Source: Polyangiaceae bacterium
GTDB taxonomy: Bacteria; Myxococcota_A; Polyangia; Polyangiales; Polyangiaceae
Direction of reading: 5' to 3'
Assembly (NCBI GenBank): GCA_016712345.1
Contig: JADJRH010000001.1
Location: forward strand, 2,728,001 to 2,792,000
DNA length: 64,000 nt
Part shown: positions 9,253 through 18,115 of the stretch, in pieces
Position numbering within the stretch: position 1 is the first letter of the stretch
How the letters are laid out: each line of letters opens with the position of its first letter
Notes under the pieces: generated by a model
Told to the model about the DNA's origin: nothing
The model's database searches: none
What the model saw: only the letters and a program-made list of their open reading frames with translations
Made by a program: the position numbers and the translations under genes

Positions 9253-10566
9253 TTAAAACTGCTGCGCTTCGGTCGACTCGGCGAGCGCCAGGGTAGAAGC
9301 GAGGCCGCCCGAGATCACCTGAGTCACTGTATCAAAGTAGCCGGTACCCACTTCGCGCTGGTGCTTGGTGGCCGTATACCCTTCTTTTTCAGACGCAAAC
9401 TCGTGCGTCTGAAGCTCGGTGTACGCAGCCATGCCCTCGTCACGATAGCGCCGAGCCAAGTCAAACATACCCATGTTGAGCGAGTGGAAACCGGCGAGCG
9501 TTACGAACTGGAATTTGTAACCCATCGCCCCCAACTCACGCTGGAACTTGGCAATTGTGGCGTCGTCGAGGTGTTTCTTCCAGTTGAACGACGGCGAGCA
9601 ATTGTACGCAAGCATTTTGCCCGGGAACTTCTTATGAATGCCTTCCGCAAAAAGCTTGGCTTCGCGCAGGTCGGGAGTTGACGTTTCACACCAAACAAGG
9701 TCGGCATAAGGCGCATACGCGAGCCCGCGGGCAATGGCCGCCTCAAGTCCACCCTTGAAAACGAAAAACCCTTCCGGTGTGCGTTCACCCGTGAGAAACG
9801 GCTTGTCGCGAGCGTCCACGTCGCTCGTGATGAGCTTGGCGCTGTCCGCGTCGGTTCGGGCCACAAGAACGGTTGGCACGCCGCACACGTCGGACGCCAA
9901 ACGCGCCGCAATCAGGGTGCGAATAAACTGGCTCGTGGGCAAAAGCACTTTGCCACCCATGTGGCCGCATTTCTTTTCAGAGGCGAGTTGGTCTTCAAAG
10001 TGTACACCCGAAGCGCCGGCCTCAATCATGGCCTTCATTAATTCGTACGCATTGAGCGGTCCGCCGAAGCCGGCTTCTGCGTCGGCCATAATCGGCGCAA
10101 GCCAATAACGCGATGTCTTGCCTTCCGCGCTTTCAATTTGATCGGCGCGGAGCAGGGCTTGGTTAATGCGCTTCACCACCGCGGGAACGCTGTTTGCCGG
10201 ATAAAGGCTCTGGTCGGGATACATTGCACCGGCCAGGTTTGCATCGGCTGCCACCTGCCAACCTGACAGGTAGATCGCCTTCAGACCGGCTCGAACCTGC
10301 TGCATTGCCTGATTGCCGGTGAGCGCACCGAGTGAATGCACATACGGCTCGGTCTTTAATAGGTGCCACAACCTGCGGGCACCCATATCGGCCAGTGTGT
10401 ACTCAATCTTAAACGACCCACGCAGCTTGCGAACATCCGCCTCCGAATAGGGGCGAAGAATTCCGTTCCACCGATCTGCCATATCGGTTTTTGCGGTTTC
10501 TTGGCCGTTGCCGCCGTGGGCGATGGTTCCGTTCTTTGAGGTCACGTTGACGACGTTGGCTTCCAT
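9253..10566 (-). CDS. aceA: Isocitrate lyase
   Basis: 437 residues from the chosen start, close to the usual 430. The catalytic KKCGH signature is present in SEKKCGHMGGKVL, with the LSGWQVAADAN and DADAEAGFGG-type substrate-binding segments nearby. The enzyme splits isocitrate to glyoxylate and succinate in the glyoxylate shunt. I chose ATG 10566 (MEANVV...) because GGTGGAG lies 9-10 bases upstream; an ATG at 10584 has poor spacing. It is downstream of aceB on the same strand, separated by about 147 bases that contain a hairpin, so the pair may be co-transcribed with partial termination. Likely regulated by the divergent RamB-like gene. Confidence 0.97.
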   Translation of the reverse strand: MEANVVNVTSKNGTIAHGGNGQETAKTDMADRWNGILRPYSEADVRKLRGSFKIEYTLADMGARRLWHLLKTEPYVHSLGALTGNQAMQQVRAGLKAIYLSGWQVAADANLAGAMYPDQSLYPANSVPAVVKRINQALLRADQIESAEGKTSRYWLAPIMADAEAGFGGPLNAYELMKAMIEAGASGVHFEDQLASEKKCGHMGGKVLLPTSQFIRTLIAARLASDVCGVPTVLVARTDADSAKLITSDVDARDKPFLTGERTPEGFFVFKGGLEAAIARGLAYAPYADLVWCETSTPDLREAKLFAEGIHKKFPGKMLAYNCSPSFNWKKHLDDATIAKFQRELGAMGYKFQFVTLAGFHSLNMGMFDLARRYRDEGMAAYTELQTHEFASEKEGYTATKHQREVGTGYFDTVTQVISGGLASTLALAESTEAQQF

Positions 10567-10665
10567 TGGGACGTACTCCACCATCGTCCGCCGGTGTAAC
10601 GGCGGAGCAAAAAGGTACAGCGATATCAACCACCCACGTTATAAACGCGGCGGATGCAGTTTCAT

Positions 10666-10695
10666 TAAAAGCACCTGGGTTTCACGGCGAAACCC
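10666..10695 (-). terminator. Hairpin between aceB and aceA (possible attenuator/terminator)
   Basis: On the minus strand, GGGTTTC (from 10695 leftward) pairs with GAAACCC, a 7-bp stem with a 5-base loop, followed by AGGTGC and a short T run (TTTTAA). It could terminate part of the aceB transcripts or mark separate aceA expression. Confidence 0.5.
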
Positions 10696-10712
10696 GGTAA
10701 AATCAAAACACA

Positions 10713-12347
10713 CTAAGACACGCGAGTAACAATGTGCTCATAAGCGGGCACAGTGAGAAAATCTTCAAAGTCGGGCGCGCAGGCAACCTGTTCAAACAGC
10801 GCGCGCGCCTCGGCAAACCGGCCTTTTTCAAACTTATCGCCCAACACTTTGTGAATGGCGGCCATCTCTTCATTCACAATCACATTCAATCGGCTGCGTG
10901 TGAGCGGTTCACCTTCAATCAATGCTTCGTGCCGCACCTGCTGCCAAATCTGGGCGCGCGAGATCTCGGCCGTTGCAGCGTCTTCCATTAAGCCATACAG
11001 CGGCACGCAACCCGAGCCTCGAAGCCACGCCTCAAGGTATTGAATACCCACCTTGATATTGTGGCGAAGGCCCGCAAGCGTCGTTGTACCTTCAGGCACA
11101 TCCAATAAGTCCGATTGGGTCACATGCACGTCGGGCTGTTTATCAATCTGATTTTTACCCGGCATGAGTGAGTCAAAAATCTCTTTGGCCACCGGTACAA
11201 GTCCGGGATGAGCCACCCATGTTCCATCATGGCCCGACGTCACTTCGCGAAGCTTGTCGGCGCGCACCTTTTCAAACGCAATGCGATTGGCTTCAGGATC
11301 GCTCTTGTTGGGAATTTGAGCTGCCATTCCACCCATTGCGTGTACACCGCGGCGGTGGCACGTTTTAATGAGCAGTGTTGAATACGCACGCAAAAACCCT
11401 TTGTCCATGGTGATCTGCGCGCGATCGGGCAGCAAAAATGCGAGGTCATTGCGAAGCTTTTTAATGAAGCTGAAAATGTAATCCCAACGACCGCAGTTAA
11501 GCCCCGATGAATGTTCGCGCAGCTCGTACAAAATCTCATCCATCTCAAAAGCGGCCGGCAACGTTTCAATCAGCACCGTTGCTTTAATGGTCCCCGTGGG
11601 GACGCCGAGTACCTGCTGCGCGTGAACAAACACATCATTCCAGAGCCGGGCTTCAAGATGGCTTTCCATCTTGGGAAGATAAAAATACGGCCCCGTTCCC
11701 TTTGAAATCAGCGTTTTTGCGTTGTGGAAAAAGTAGAGTCCAAAGTCAAACAGGCTGCCTGACAGGGGCTCACCGTTCAACTCCACATGTTTTTCAACTA
11801 AGTGCCAACCCCGCGGCCGAACCAGCAACGTCGCAGTTTTGTCGTTGAGGCGATAGGCCTTGCCTGTGGTCGTGTCGGTGTACTCAATGGTTCGAAGAAT
11901 CGCATCGGTCAGATTTTTCTGACCCTCAATCACGTTTTCCCATGTGGGGCTCGTTGCATCTTCAAAGTCGGCCATGAAGACGTTTGCGCCGGAGTTAAGC
12001 GCATTGATCACCATCTTCCGATCAACGGGTCCGGTGATCTCCACGCGTCGATCCAACAGATCGTCCGGGAGAGGCGCCACTTTCCAATCGCCTGCTCGAA
12101 CACCGGCCGTCTCGGCGAGAAAGTCAAACCGATCACCCGCGTCGAGCCGAGCCTGCACCTCTTTGCGCCGCGCAAGCAGCTCTCGACGCCTACCTTCAAA
12201 CCGTTGCGCCAAGCCAGCCACAAATGCCAGCGCGCCCGGTGTCAGCACCGCGTTGAGAGATTGAGTTTGCGGACCCATAACGCGAAGCGGCAATTCAGGC
12301 TTTGCGTTTTGTGCTGCGCTCTCCTGCCGACCCTCGTTCGTTTGCAT
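10713..12347 (-). CDS. aceB: Malate synthase A
   Basis: 544 residues from ATG 12347, the usual size for malate synthase A. Recognisable segments include FMADFEDATSPTW, LLVRPRGWHLVEKHV, the catalytic region GRWDYIFSFIKKLR, and HAMGGMAAQIPNK. It condenses glyoxylate with acetyl-CoA to malate. GGAG lies 8 bases before ATG 12347; a longer frame from 12407 has no better start. First gene of the aceB-aceA pair and divergent from the RamB-like regulator across about 200 bases. Confidence 0.97.
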   Translation of the reverse strand: MQTNEGRQESAAQNAKPELPLRVMGPQTQSLNAVLTPGALAFVAGLAQRFEGRRRELLARRKEVQARLDAGDRFDFLAETAGVRAGDWKVAPLPDDLLDRRVEITGPVDRKMVINALNSGANVFMADFEDATSPTWENVIEGQKNLTDAILRTIEYTDTTTGKAYRLNDKTATLLVRPRGWHLVEKHVELNGEPLSGSLFDFGLYFFHNAKTLISKGTGPYFYLPKMESHLEARLWNDVFVHAQQVLGVPTGTIKATVLIETLPAAFEMDEILYELREHSSGLNCGRWDYIFSFIKKLRNDLAFLLPDRAQITMDKGFLRAYSTLLIKTCHRRGVHAMGGMAAQIPNKSDPEANRIAFEKVRADKLREVTSGHDGTWVAHPGLVPVAKEIFDSLMPGKNQIDKQPDVHVTQSDLLDVPEGTTTLAGLRHNIKVGIQYLEAWLRGSGCVPLYGLMEDAATAEISRAQIWQQVRHEALIEGEPLTRSRLNVIVNEEMAAIHKVLGDKFEKGRFAEARALFEQVACAPDFEDFLTVPAYEHIVTRVS

Positions 12348-12430
12348 CTCAACGCTCCGCGTCGTGAACCAGACAAGCTTTTCAACGAATTCTTGTGAAG
12401 GCAACAAATAAGTTAAAATGGCTCGGAAAA

Positions 12431-12490
12431 GGCTGTAAAGGAAATTCTGTTTAATGCCTTTACTGGCTGTAAACGTGTAAATCTTGTAAA
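12431..12490. promoter_or_regulatory. Cluster of TGTAAA boxes between aceB and the RamB-like gene
   Basis: Four TGTAAA words start at 12434, 12468, 12476 and 12485; the longer GGCTGTAAA occurs at 12431 and 12465. GTAAAGG (12435-12441) and CCTTTAC (12457-12463) form an inverted repeat. The region is AT-rich against its neighbours and lies between divergent genes, so it is the natural place for the regulator's operator and both promoters. Binding is inferred. Confidence 0.5.
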
Positions 12491-12554
12491 TGTACCCACC
12501 GGCTTCCGCCGTTTATGACGCGGCCCGCCGTTCGCTTTGGAGCACCTCGGAATC

Positions 12555-13994
12555 ATGGCAGAAACCAACCTCCTCGGAGCCAAAGTCAAAGCCCTTCGCC
12601 GACGCGAGGGGATGACCCAGATCGACCTCGCCAAGCGCCTCGGCGTCTCTGCCGCCTATCTCAATCTCATTGAGAACAATCGGCGGCCCCTCACAGCGCA
12701 GCTCCTCTTGGAGCTTGCAAAAGTGTTCCAGCTCGATCTCGCCGCATTTGCTGCCAGCGACGACGACGCTCGAAACGCCGCCGACCTTCTCGAAGTGTTC
12801 GGCGACGCCATGTTTGAAAATCACGGCATCACCAACGCCGACGTTCGTGAGCTGTGCGCGTCGTCACCCAATCTCGCGCGCGCGTTTCTCACGCTCTACC
12901 GATCGTATGTCGACGCGCGTTCATCGGCCGAAGCGCTCGCCGAGCGGCTCACCGACGGACAAGAAGCCGCGGGCGTGAGCGCCGTTCGCCTCCCTTCCGA
13001 AGAAGTGGGCGACATGATCCAGCACCGAATGAACTACTTCTCCGAGATCGAAGAAGCAGCCGAGTCGCTTGTTCGATCCGCGCGAATTGATCCCGACGAT
13101 GCGTACCGCGGCCTCGCGCGTTATCTGGCCGAGGTACACGGCATTGATGTACGCATCGTTCGCGTCGCCGATGAACGCAAAGCCATGCGGCGCTTCGATT
13201 CCGAGCGACGCGTTCTTCAGCTCTCAGAAGTGCTCCCGCCGCGCAGTCGTCGTTTTCAACTCGCCCACCAAGCCGGCCTCATCACAAGCTCCGCAATCTT
13301 CGATCGCATCACCAAAGATGAAAACCTCACCACGGGTGAAAGTCGGGCACTCGCTCGCGTGGCGCTCGCCAACTACTTCGCCGCGGCGGTACTCATGCCG
13401 TACAAACCGTTTCTCGAAGCCGCAAAAGCCGAGCGCTACGACGTTGAACTGCTCGCGCATCGCTTTGGAACAAGCTTCGAACAAGTCTGCCATCGCCTCA
13501 CAACGCTTCGAAGACCCGGGGCCGAAGGCATTCCATTTCATCTGCTCCGCATTGATGTCGCCGGCAACATCTCCAAACGCTTCAGCGGCTCCGGCATCAA
13601 GATCGCGCGCTTCTCGGGAGCGTGCCCGCGATGGAATGTACACTCCGCATTTCTCACTCCCGGCATGATCCGCGTTCAGATCTCGCGCATGCCCGACAAC
13701 GTTGTGTACTTTTGCATCGCGCGCACAATCCGCAGCGATCGCGGCGGTTACAATGTGCCGCACAACGTGCAGGCGATCGGCATGGGCTGTGACGTGAAAC
13801 ACGCCAAGAACATGGTGTACGCAGACGGCATGGACCTTCAAAACGAAGACGCCATCATCAAAGTGGGCGTCACGTGCCGGCTCTGCGATCACCTCGATTG
13901 TGAACAGCGCGCGTTCCCATCGCTCAAAAACCCCCTTCGAATTGAAGAAAACGTGCGCGGCGTGAGTTTCTACGCCCCCGTCAATCCAAAGTAA
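12555..13994 (+). CDS. XRE-family regulator of acetate/short-chain fatty acid metabolism (RamB/ScfR-like, DUF955 + DUF2083)
   Basis: About 479 residues. An N-terminal XRE helix-turn-helix (VKALRREGMTQIDLAKRLGVSAAYL, in part) is followed by a DUF955-like central region (FQLAHQAGLI, ALANYFAAAVLMPY) and a C-terminal DUF2083 domain with conserved cysteines (GACPRWNVHSAF; VGVTCRLCDHLDCEQRAFP). This layout is that of RamB-type regulators, which in actinobacteria control aceA and aceB in response to acyl-CoA or acetate status. Being divergent from aceB supports the same job here. The DUF955 region lacks a clear HEXXH, so protease activity is unlikely. ATG 12555 chosen over an upstream TTG; GGAG at 12539-12542 is rather far. 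Confidence 0.85.
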   Translation: MAETNLLGAKVKALRRREGMTQIDLAKRLGVSAAYLNLIENNRRPLTAQLLLELAKVFQLDLAAFAASDDDARNAADLLEVFGDAMFENHGITNADVRELCASSPNLARAFLTLYRSYVDARSSAEALAERLTDGQEAAGVSAVRLPSEEVGDMIQHRMNYFSEIEEAAESLVRSARIDPDDAYRGLARYLAEVHGIDVRIVRVADERKAMRRFDSERRVLQLSEVLPPRSRRFQLAHQAGLITSSAIFDRITKDENLTTGESRALARVALANYFAAAVLMPYKPFLEAAKAERYDVELLAHRFGTSFEQVCHRLTTLRRPGAEGIPFHLLRIDVAGNISKRFSGSGIKIARFSGACPRWNVHSAFLTPGMIRVQISRMPDNVVYFCIARTIRSDRGGYNVPHNVQAIGMGCDVKHAKNMVYADGMDLQNEDAIIKVGVTCRLCDHLDCEQRAFPSLKNPLRIEENVRGVSFYAPVNPK

Positions 13995-14094
13995 CAGCAC
14001 GCATTCCAACGCTCTCGCAAACTCGCGTCGAGGGTTGTCGCGCATCGCGTTCGTTCGGTGTACGCTTCACTCCTTCTTGCCTTCGGGAGCCACC

Positions 14095-15432
14095 ATGAAA
14101 CGAACTTTTCAGCGCGCCCTTGCCGCACTCTTCTGCACCGCAGCGATCGCCTCGTGCGGCGCAAAAACCGGCCTTCCCGTGCCCGATCCGCCCGAGGTTC
14201 CAGAACCCGTTCCGTGCGTGTCGCTGCAAACGTCGGCGGGCCTGGCCGATCTCGACGTGTTCAACATGGTCGATGTTTCGGGCTCCATGGAGTACCAAAC
14301 GGCCGACGGCACCACCAAATGGGACGCGATGCGCGCCGCGTTTCAAGCGTTTCTCACCGATGCAGACTCCGCGGGCATCGGCGTGGCACTCACGTTTTTC
14401 CCCGTGGTCGACCCAAACGTGCCTGAAGTGTGCACCACTGAAAACGCCTGCGGAAACCCGATCTCGTGCAAAAAGTACTCAATGTGTTTTCCCGACGGCG
14501 GCGAGCTGTGTGACACGCAGGCCGACTGCGCCGACGCCGGCTTTCCAAACGACACGTGTGAACCGCTCGGCTTCTGTGAAAACAACACTGAGCAGGTGTG
14601 CCTCGTCAATCAAAGCGGCATTGGGTGTGAAGCCGCCGATGGAGCGTGTTTAAATGCCGGCCTCTGCGACAACCACTTTGATTGCAGCATTAACACCTAT
14701 CAAAACCCCGTTGTTGACGTAACGGTATTGCCCGAAGGCGCAACAGCGGTTCTCAGCGCAATGAACAACACCGTTCCCGACGGTGGAACAACCACCTTGC
14801 CCGCGCTCGCAGGTGCCATTCAAAAAGCCATTTCGTGGACCAACGCCAATCCAACCCACAAAGCCATTGTCGTTCTGGCCACCGACGGTCTCCCCACCAA
14901 TTGTGATCCAGCCCTCGACAGTGACACTCCCGAACTTGGAATACAGCATCTTGTGGACGTTGCCGCCGAGGGTGCCAAAGCCGGTGTGCAAACATTCGTC
15001 ATCGGCGTATTCAACCCTGAAGAAGCAGCAGAAGCCGCACCCAACCTCGACGCCATTGCAAAAGGCGGCGGCACCGACAACGCGTTTTTAATCAGTACAG
15101 AATCAAACGTCACCAAGGCCCTTGTAGAAGCCCTCAACGAGGTGCGCCTCACTTCCACTTCGTGTGAGCTTGCCATTCCCTTGGTAAATGGGCAGTTGCC
15201 CGATCTCACACACCTGACTGTAGAAATCACCCCTCCCAACAGCGCCCCGGTTGAAATCCCCTACCGCGAGTCGGGAGACAACTGCCATCCAACCGAAGGT
15301 GGCTATTACTTCAATACGCCCCTCGGCGACCCCACCCCCCCAAGCCGCATTATCCTTTGCCCCACCAGTTGTGCCTTGTTTGGAACTACCGCCAATCGCA
15401 TTGCCGACCTCAAAGTCGCCTGTGACGAATAG
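14095..15432 (+). CDS. VWA-domain lipoprotein (CGAKTGL type)
   Basis: 445 residues. A lipoprotein signal peptide ends in AIASC, and the mature protein begins CGAKTGLPVP, a wording common in myxobacterial lipoproteins. A von Willebrand A domain starts at FNMVDVSGSM, giving an intact DxSxS metal-ion site, and is interrupted by a Cys-rich stretch (about 130-210) before the rest of the fold (IVVLATDGLPTNC). Likely tethered to the outer or inner membrane and exposed to the periplasm or surface; ligand unknown. ATG 14095 is preceded by GGGAG at 6 bases; longer frames upstream have no signal peptide at the N-terminus. Confidence 0.85.
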   Translation: MKRTFQRALAALFCTAAIASCGAKTGLPVPDPPEVPEPVPCVSLQTSAGLADLDVFNMVDVSGSMEYQTADGTTKWDAMRAAFQAFLTDADSAGIGVALTFFPVVDPNVPEVCTTENACGNPISCKKYSMCFPDGGELCDTQADCADAGFPNDTCEPLGFCENNTEQVCLVNQSGIGCEAADGACLNAGLCDNHFDCSINTYQNPVVDVTVLPEGATAVLSAMNNTVPDGGTTTLPALAGAIQKAISWTNANPTHKAIVVLATDGLPTNCDPALDSDTPELGIQHLVDVAAEGAKAGVQTFVIGVFNPEEAAEAAPNLDAIAKGGGTDNAFLISTESNVTKALVEALNEVRLTSTSCELAIPLVNGQLPDLTHLTVEITPPNSAPVEIPYRESGDNCHPTEGGYYFNTPLGDPTPPSRIILCPTSCALFGTTANRIADLKVACDE

Positions 15433-15610
15433 CCCAATCCCGCCTCGCTCCTCCTTATCAATTTCAATCGATTTCGGCCTGGATCAATCAATGTGCATGG
15501 ACAAGTTACCAACCAGGTGATGAATAAAAGTTTGTCCAAATTCCCCGTTAAAATTAGATATCATTACTCCACAAAGTGCTCTTATCCTCTCGTTAGGAGG
15601 CAAGGGCGCC

Positions 15611-18100
15611 ATGGCCATTTTAGAACTCTCCTTTTCGTCGGGAGAAAACACGCTGTCCGTTCGCAAGTTCTCCGTCCAGGAGTCACTGGCGGGTATGTTC
15701 AACGCAACGATCGAAGCGAGGTCACCCAACGAGGATATTGACCTTGAAGCGATCGTTGGCAAACCGGCCCTCTTTCGAATTGTGAGCGGCGTCGCCTGGG
15801 CCCACCTCGATACTCGATTGTGGACCGGCGTCGTCAGCGAGATGGAACTCATTCGCGTCGAAGCGTCGGGCCTCTCCACTTACGAGATCAAAATCGTTCC
15901 TCAAATGTGGCTGCTCACGCAGCGCACCAATTACCGCATGTTCCAGCACCAGAGTGTGCCCGAGATCGTCTGCAAAATGCTCGACGAGTGGCGCATTCGA
16001 TATGAAAAGCGCATTGACGACGAGCGATACCCCAAGCTTGAATTGCGCACCCAATACGGCGAGAGCGATTACGCATTTGTATCGCGTCTGCTCGAAGAAG
16101 CCGGCATCACCTTTTATTACGAAGACGATGTTCTCGACGGCTCCAAACTCATCTTAAATGACACTCCCCACAAGAATGAGCCGCGCCAGTCCGGCCCTGT
16201 TCGCTTTGTGGATGATGCGTCCGCCGCAAAAGCCGCAGAACACGACTACGTCACCGACATTCGCATTGGCAATCGCGTTCGCCCCGCCAAACTCACCATT
16301 CGTGACTTTGACTTTAGGCGTCCCGGCTTTGCCCTCTTCGGTGAATCGCAGGTAGAAAACGCCACCGACGCCAAGCTCGAAGAATACCATTACCAGCCCG
16401 GCGCGTTTCTCCACGAAACGCAACGCTCCGGTGAAACTCCCTCCGCCGATGATCGCGGAGCGCTTCGCCACCACGGCCCGTCCGGGACACTCCTCGCTCA
16501 CAAGCGACTTGAAGGTCATCGCGCCAGCAAACGCCTCCTTCGCTTTAAAACCAACGCCATGGACCTTTCGCCCGGCACCGTTTTCGCCGTCGGCGGCCAC
16601 GCTCGCAAAGACCTAACTGCCACTCACAATCTGCTCGTCAACTCCCTCACCATTGAAGGTGAAGTTGGCCAAGAGTGGAATATGTACGGCTCGGCCACCT
16701 TTGCCGACTCGCCGTTTCGCCCGGCACTCGCCACCAAGAAACCCAAAATTTGGGGTGTACAAAGTGCCATTGTCACCGGCCCCAAAGATGAAGTTGTTCA
16801 CACGGATGAATACGGCCGAGTCCGCGTGCAATTCCACTGGGACCGTGAAGGCCGTTTTGACGAAAAATCATCCGTCTGGATCCGCGTCAGCCAACCTTGG
16901 GCCGGCGCCGGATACGGCATGATCAACCTACCTCGCATCGGAAACGAAGTGCTTGTTTCATTCATTGAAGGTGACCCCGATAACCCCATTATCGTCGGTC
17001 GCGTATTCAACGGATCTCAACAAGTTCCCTACAAGCTCCCAGAAGCCAATCTGATGAGCGCGTGGAAGAGCGATTCAAACTCCAACATCATTCTGTACAT
17101 CGACATTCCCGGGTTTGAATATTTCATGGAACAGGCCGAAAAAGACCGCCTCGGCGTTGTCAAAAACGACCTGACAGACATCATCGGCAACACCCGATCC
17201 GCCGCCATTCGCAAAGACGACGGCGCGGTCATCGGGGGCAATTTCGCCCGCGGTGTCATGGGTGAATATTCAGTGATCTCCCAAAAAGAACTGTCACTCT
17301 CTTCGCAGAAAGCTGTCAGCCTCGCCGCTGGAATGGAGATCTCCCAAACCTCCGGTTACAAGTGGCAAGCGGGAGTCACCCCTGTGATCCCCATGATTTT
17401 GGCTGCCCTCGGCGTCAAAATCGTCAAAGCCAAACTCGACGCAGCGTTCCCGGCCGGCCCGCCCGACCTCTTTGCCATTATTCAGGCTCAGGCCGCCGCC
17501 ATGGGCATTAACCTCAATGGCCAACTCCCACCTGGAATCAGCGTGGTTGCCGCCATTCCGGCTGAAGTAAAAGACATTCTCGACAAGCTCTTTGAGGACA
17601 TGAAAGGCCTCTTTGGCAATGTCATTCAACCGCTTTTGGACATCTTGTCTCAACTGAGCTGGTCTGACCTTCAACAGATCTTTGCCCTCATTGCGTCGGC
17701 TCCCGATCTTGAAACGGTCATGGCGCTCTTTGAGCAACTCATGCCTTCGCAACCCGGACAACCCGGCCTCAAAGACATTATCGACGACCTGAAAAAGCTC
17801 TTCGACGCCTTCATGAGCGCCATCCCCGACACAACCCCGGCCCCCGGCGCATCGGCCTCCACAACCACCGACGACAAAGCCGAAAAAACGCTCAAGAAGA
17901 TACTCATTGTCCTCAAGTTCTTCTCCATGATCACCGATGAAATTGCCCCAGGCACCGGCATCAAAATCGAACCGAACAAAATTCGGCTCACCACCGGCAA
18001 AGCCACCATCGAAATGAAGGGTGAAGACATCGAGATCAAAGCCAAAGGCAATATCAAGATCGAAGGGGCTTGCGTTAGCATCTCGCCTCCTATCAAATAG
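15611..18100 (+). CDS. vgrG: Type VI secretion spike protein VgrG (TssI) with an internal helical insertion
   Basis: 829 residues. About 1-370 is the gp27-like ring (SFSSGENTLSVRKFSVQESL; ITFYYEDD), and about 385-470 the gp5-type OB domain (DEYGRVRVQFHWDREG, WAGAGYGMINLPRIGNEVLV in part, GDPDNPIIVGRV). Repetitive needle sequence follows, but at about 585-780 it is interrupted by roughly 200 residues of helix-rich, Pro/Ala-containing sequence before the beta-helix resumes (KIRLTTGKATIEMKG ... IKAKGNIKIEG). That insertion could be an effector or adaptor-binding module; no catalytic motif is recognised. Strong ribosome-binding site TAGGAGG at 15595-15601. The DUF2169 gene follows after 15 bases. 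Confidence 0.92.
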   Translation: MAILELSFSSGENTLSVRKFSVQESLAGMFNATIEARSPNEDIDLEAIVGKPALFRIVSGVAWAHLDTRLWTGVVSEMELIRVEASGLSTYEIKIVPQMWLLTQRTNYRMFQHQSVPEIVCKMLDEWRIRYEKRIDDERYPKLELRTQYGESDYAFVSRLLEEAGITFYYEDDVLDGSKLILNDTPHKNEPRQSGPVRFVDDASAAKAAEHDYVTDIRIGNRVRPAKLTIRDFDFRRPGFALFGESQVENATDAKLEEYHYQPGAFLHETQRSGETPSADDRGALRHHGPSGTLLAHKRLEGHRASKRLLRFKTNAMDLSPGTVFAVGGHARKDLTATHNLLVNSLTIEGEVGQEWNMYGSATFADSPFRPALATKKPKIWGVQSAIVTGPKDEVVHTDEYGRVRVQFHWDREGRFDEKSSVWIRVSQPWAGAGYGMINLPRIGNEVLVSFIEGDPDNPIIVGRVFNGSQQVPYKLPEANLMSAWKSDSNSNIILYIDIPGFEYFMEQAEKDRLGVVKNDLTDIIGNTRSAAIRKDDGAVIGGNFARGVMGEYSVISQKELSLSSQKAVSLAAGMEISQTSGYKWQAGVTPVIPMILAALGVKIVKAKLDAAFPAGPPDLFAIIQAQAAAMGINLNGQLPPGISVVAAIPAEVKDILDKLFEDMKGLFGNVIQPLLDILSQLSWSDLQQIFALIASAPDLETVMALFEQLMPSQPGQPGLKDIIDDLKKLFDAFMSAIPDTTPAPGASASTTTDDKAEKTLKKILIVLKFFSMITDEIAPGTGIKIEPNKIRLTTGKATIEMKGEDIEIKAKGNIKIEGACVSISPPIK

Positions 18101-18115
18101 TCTTCCCACCCCACC

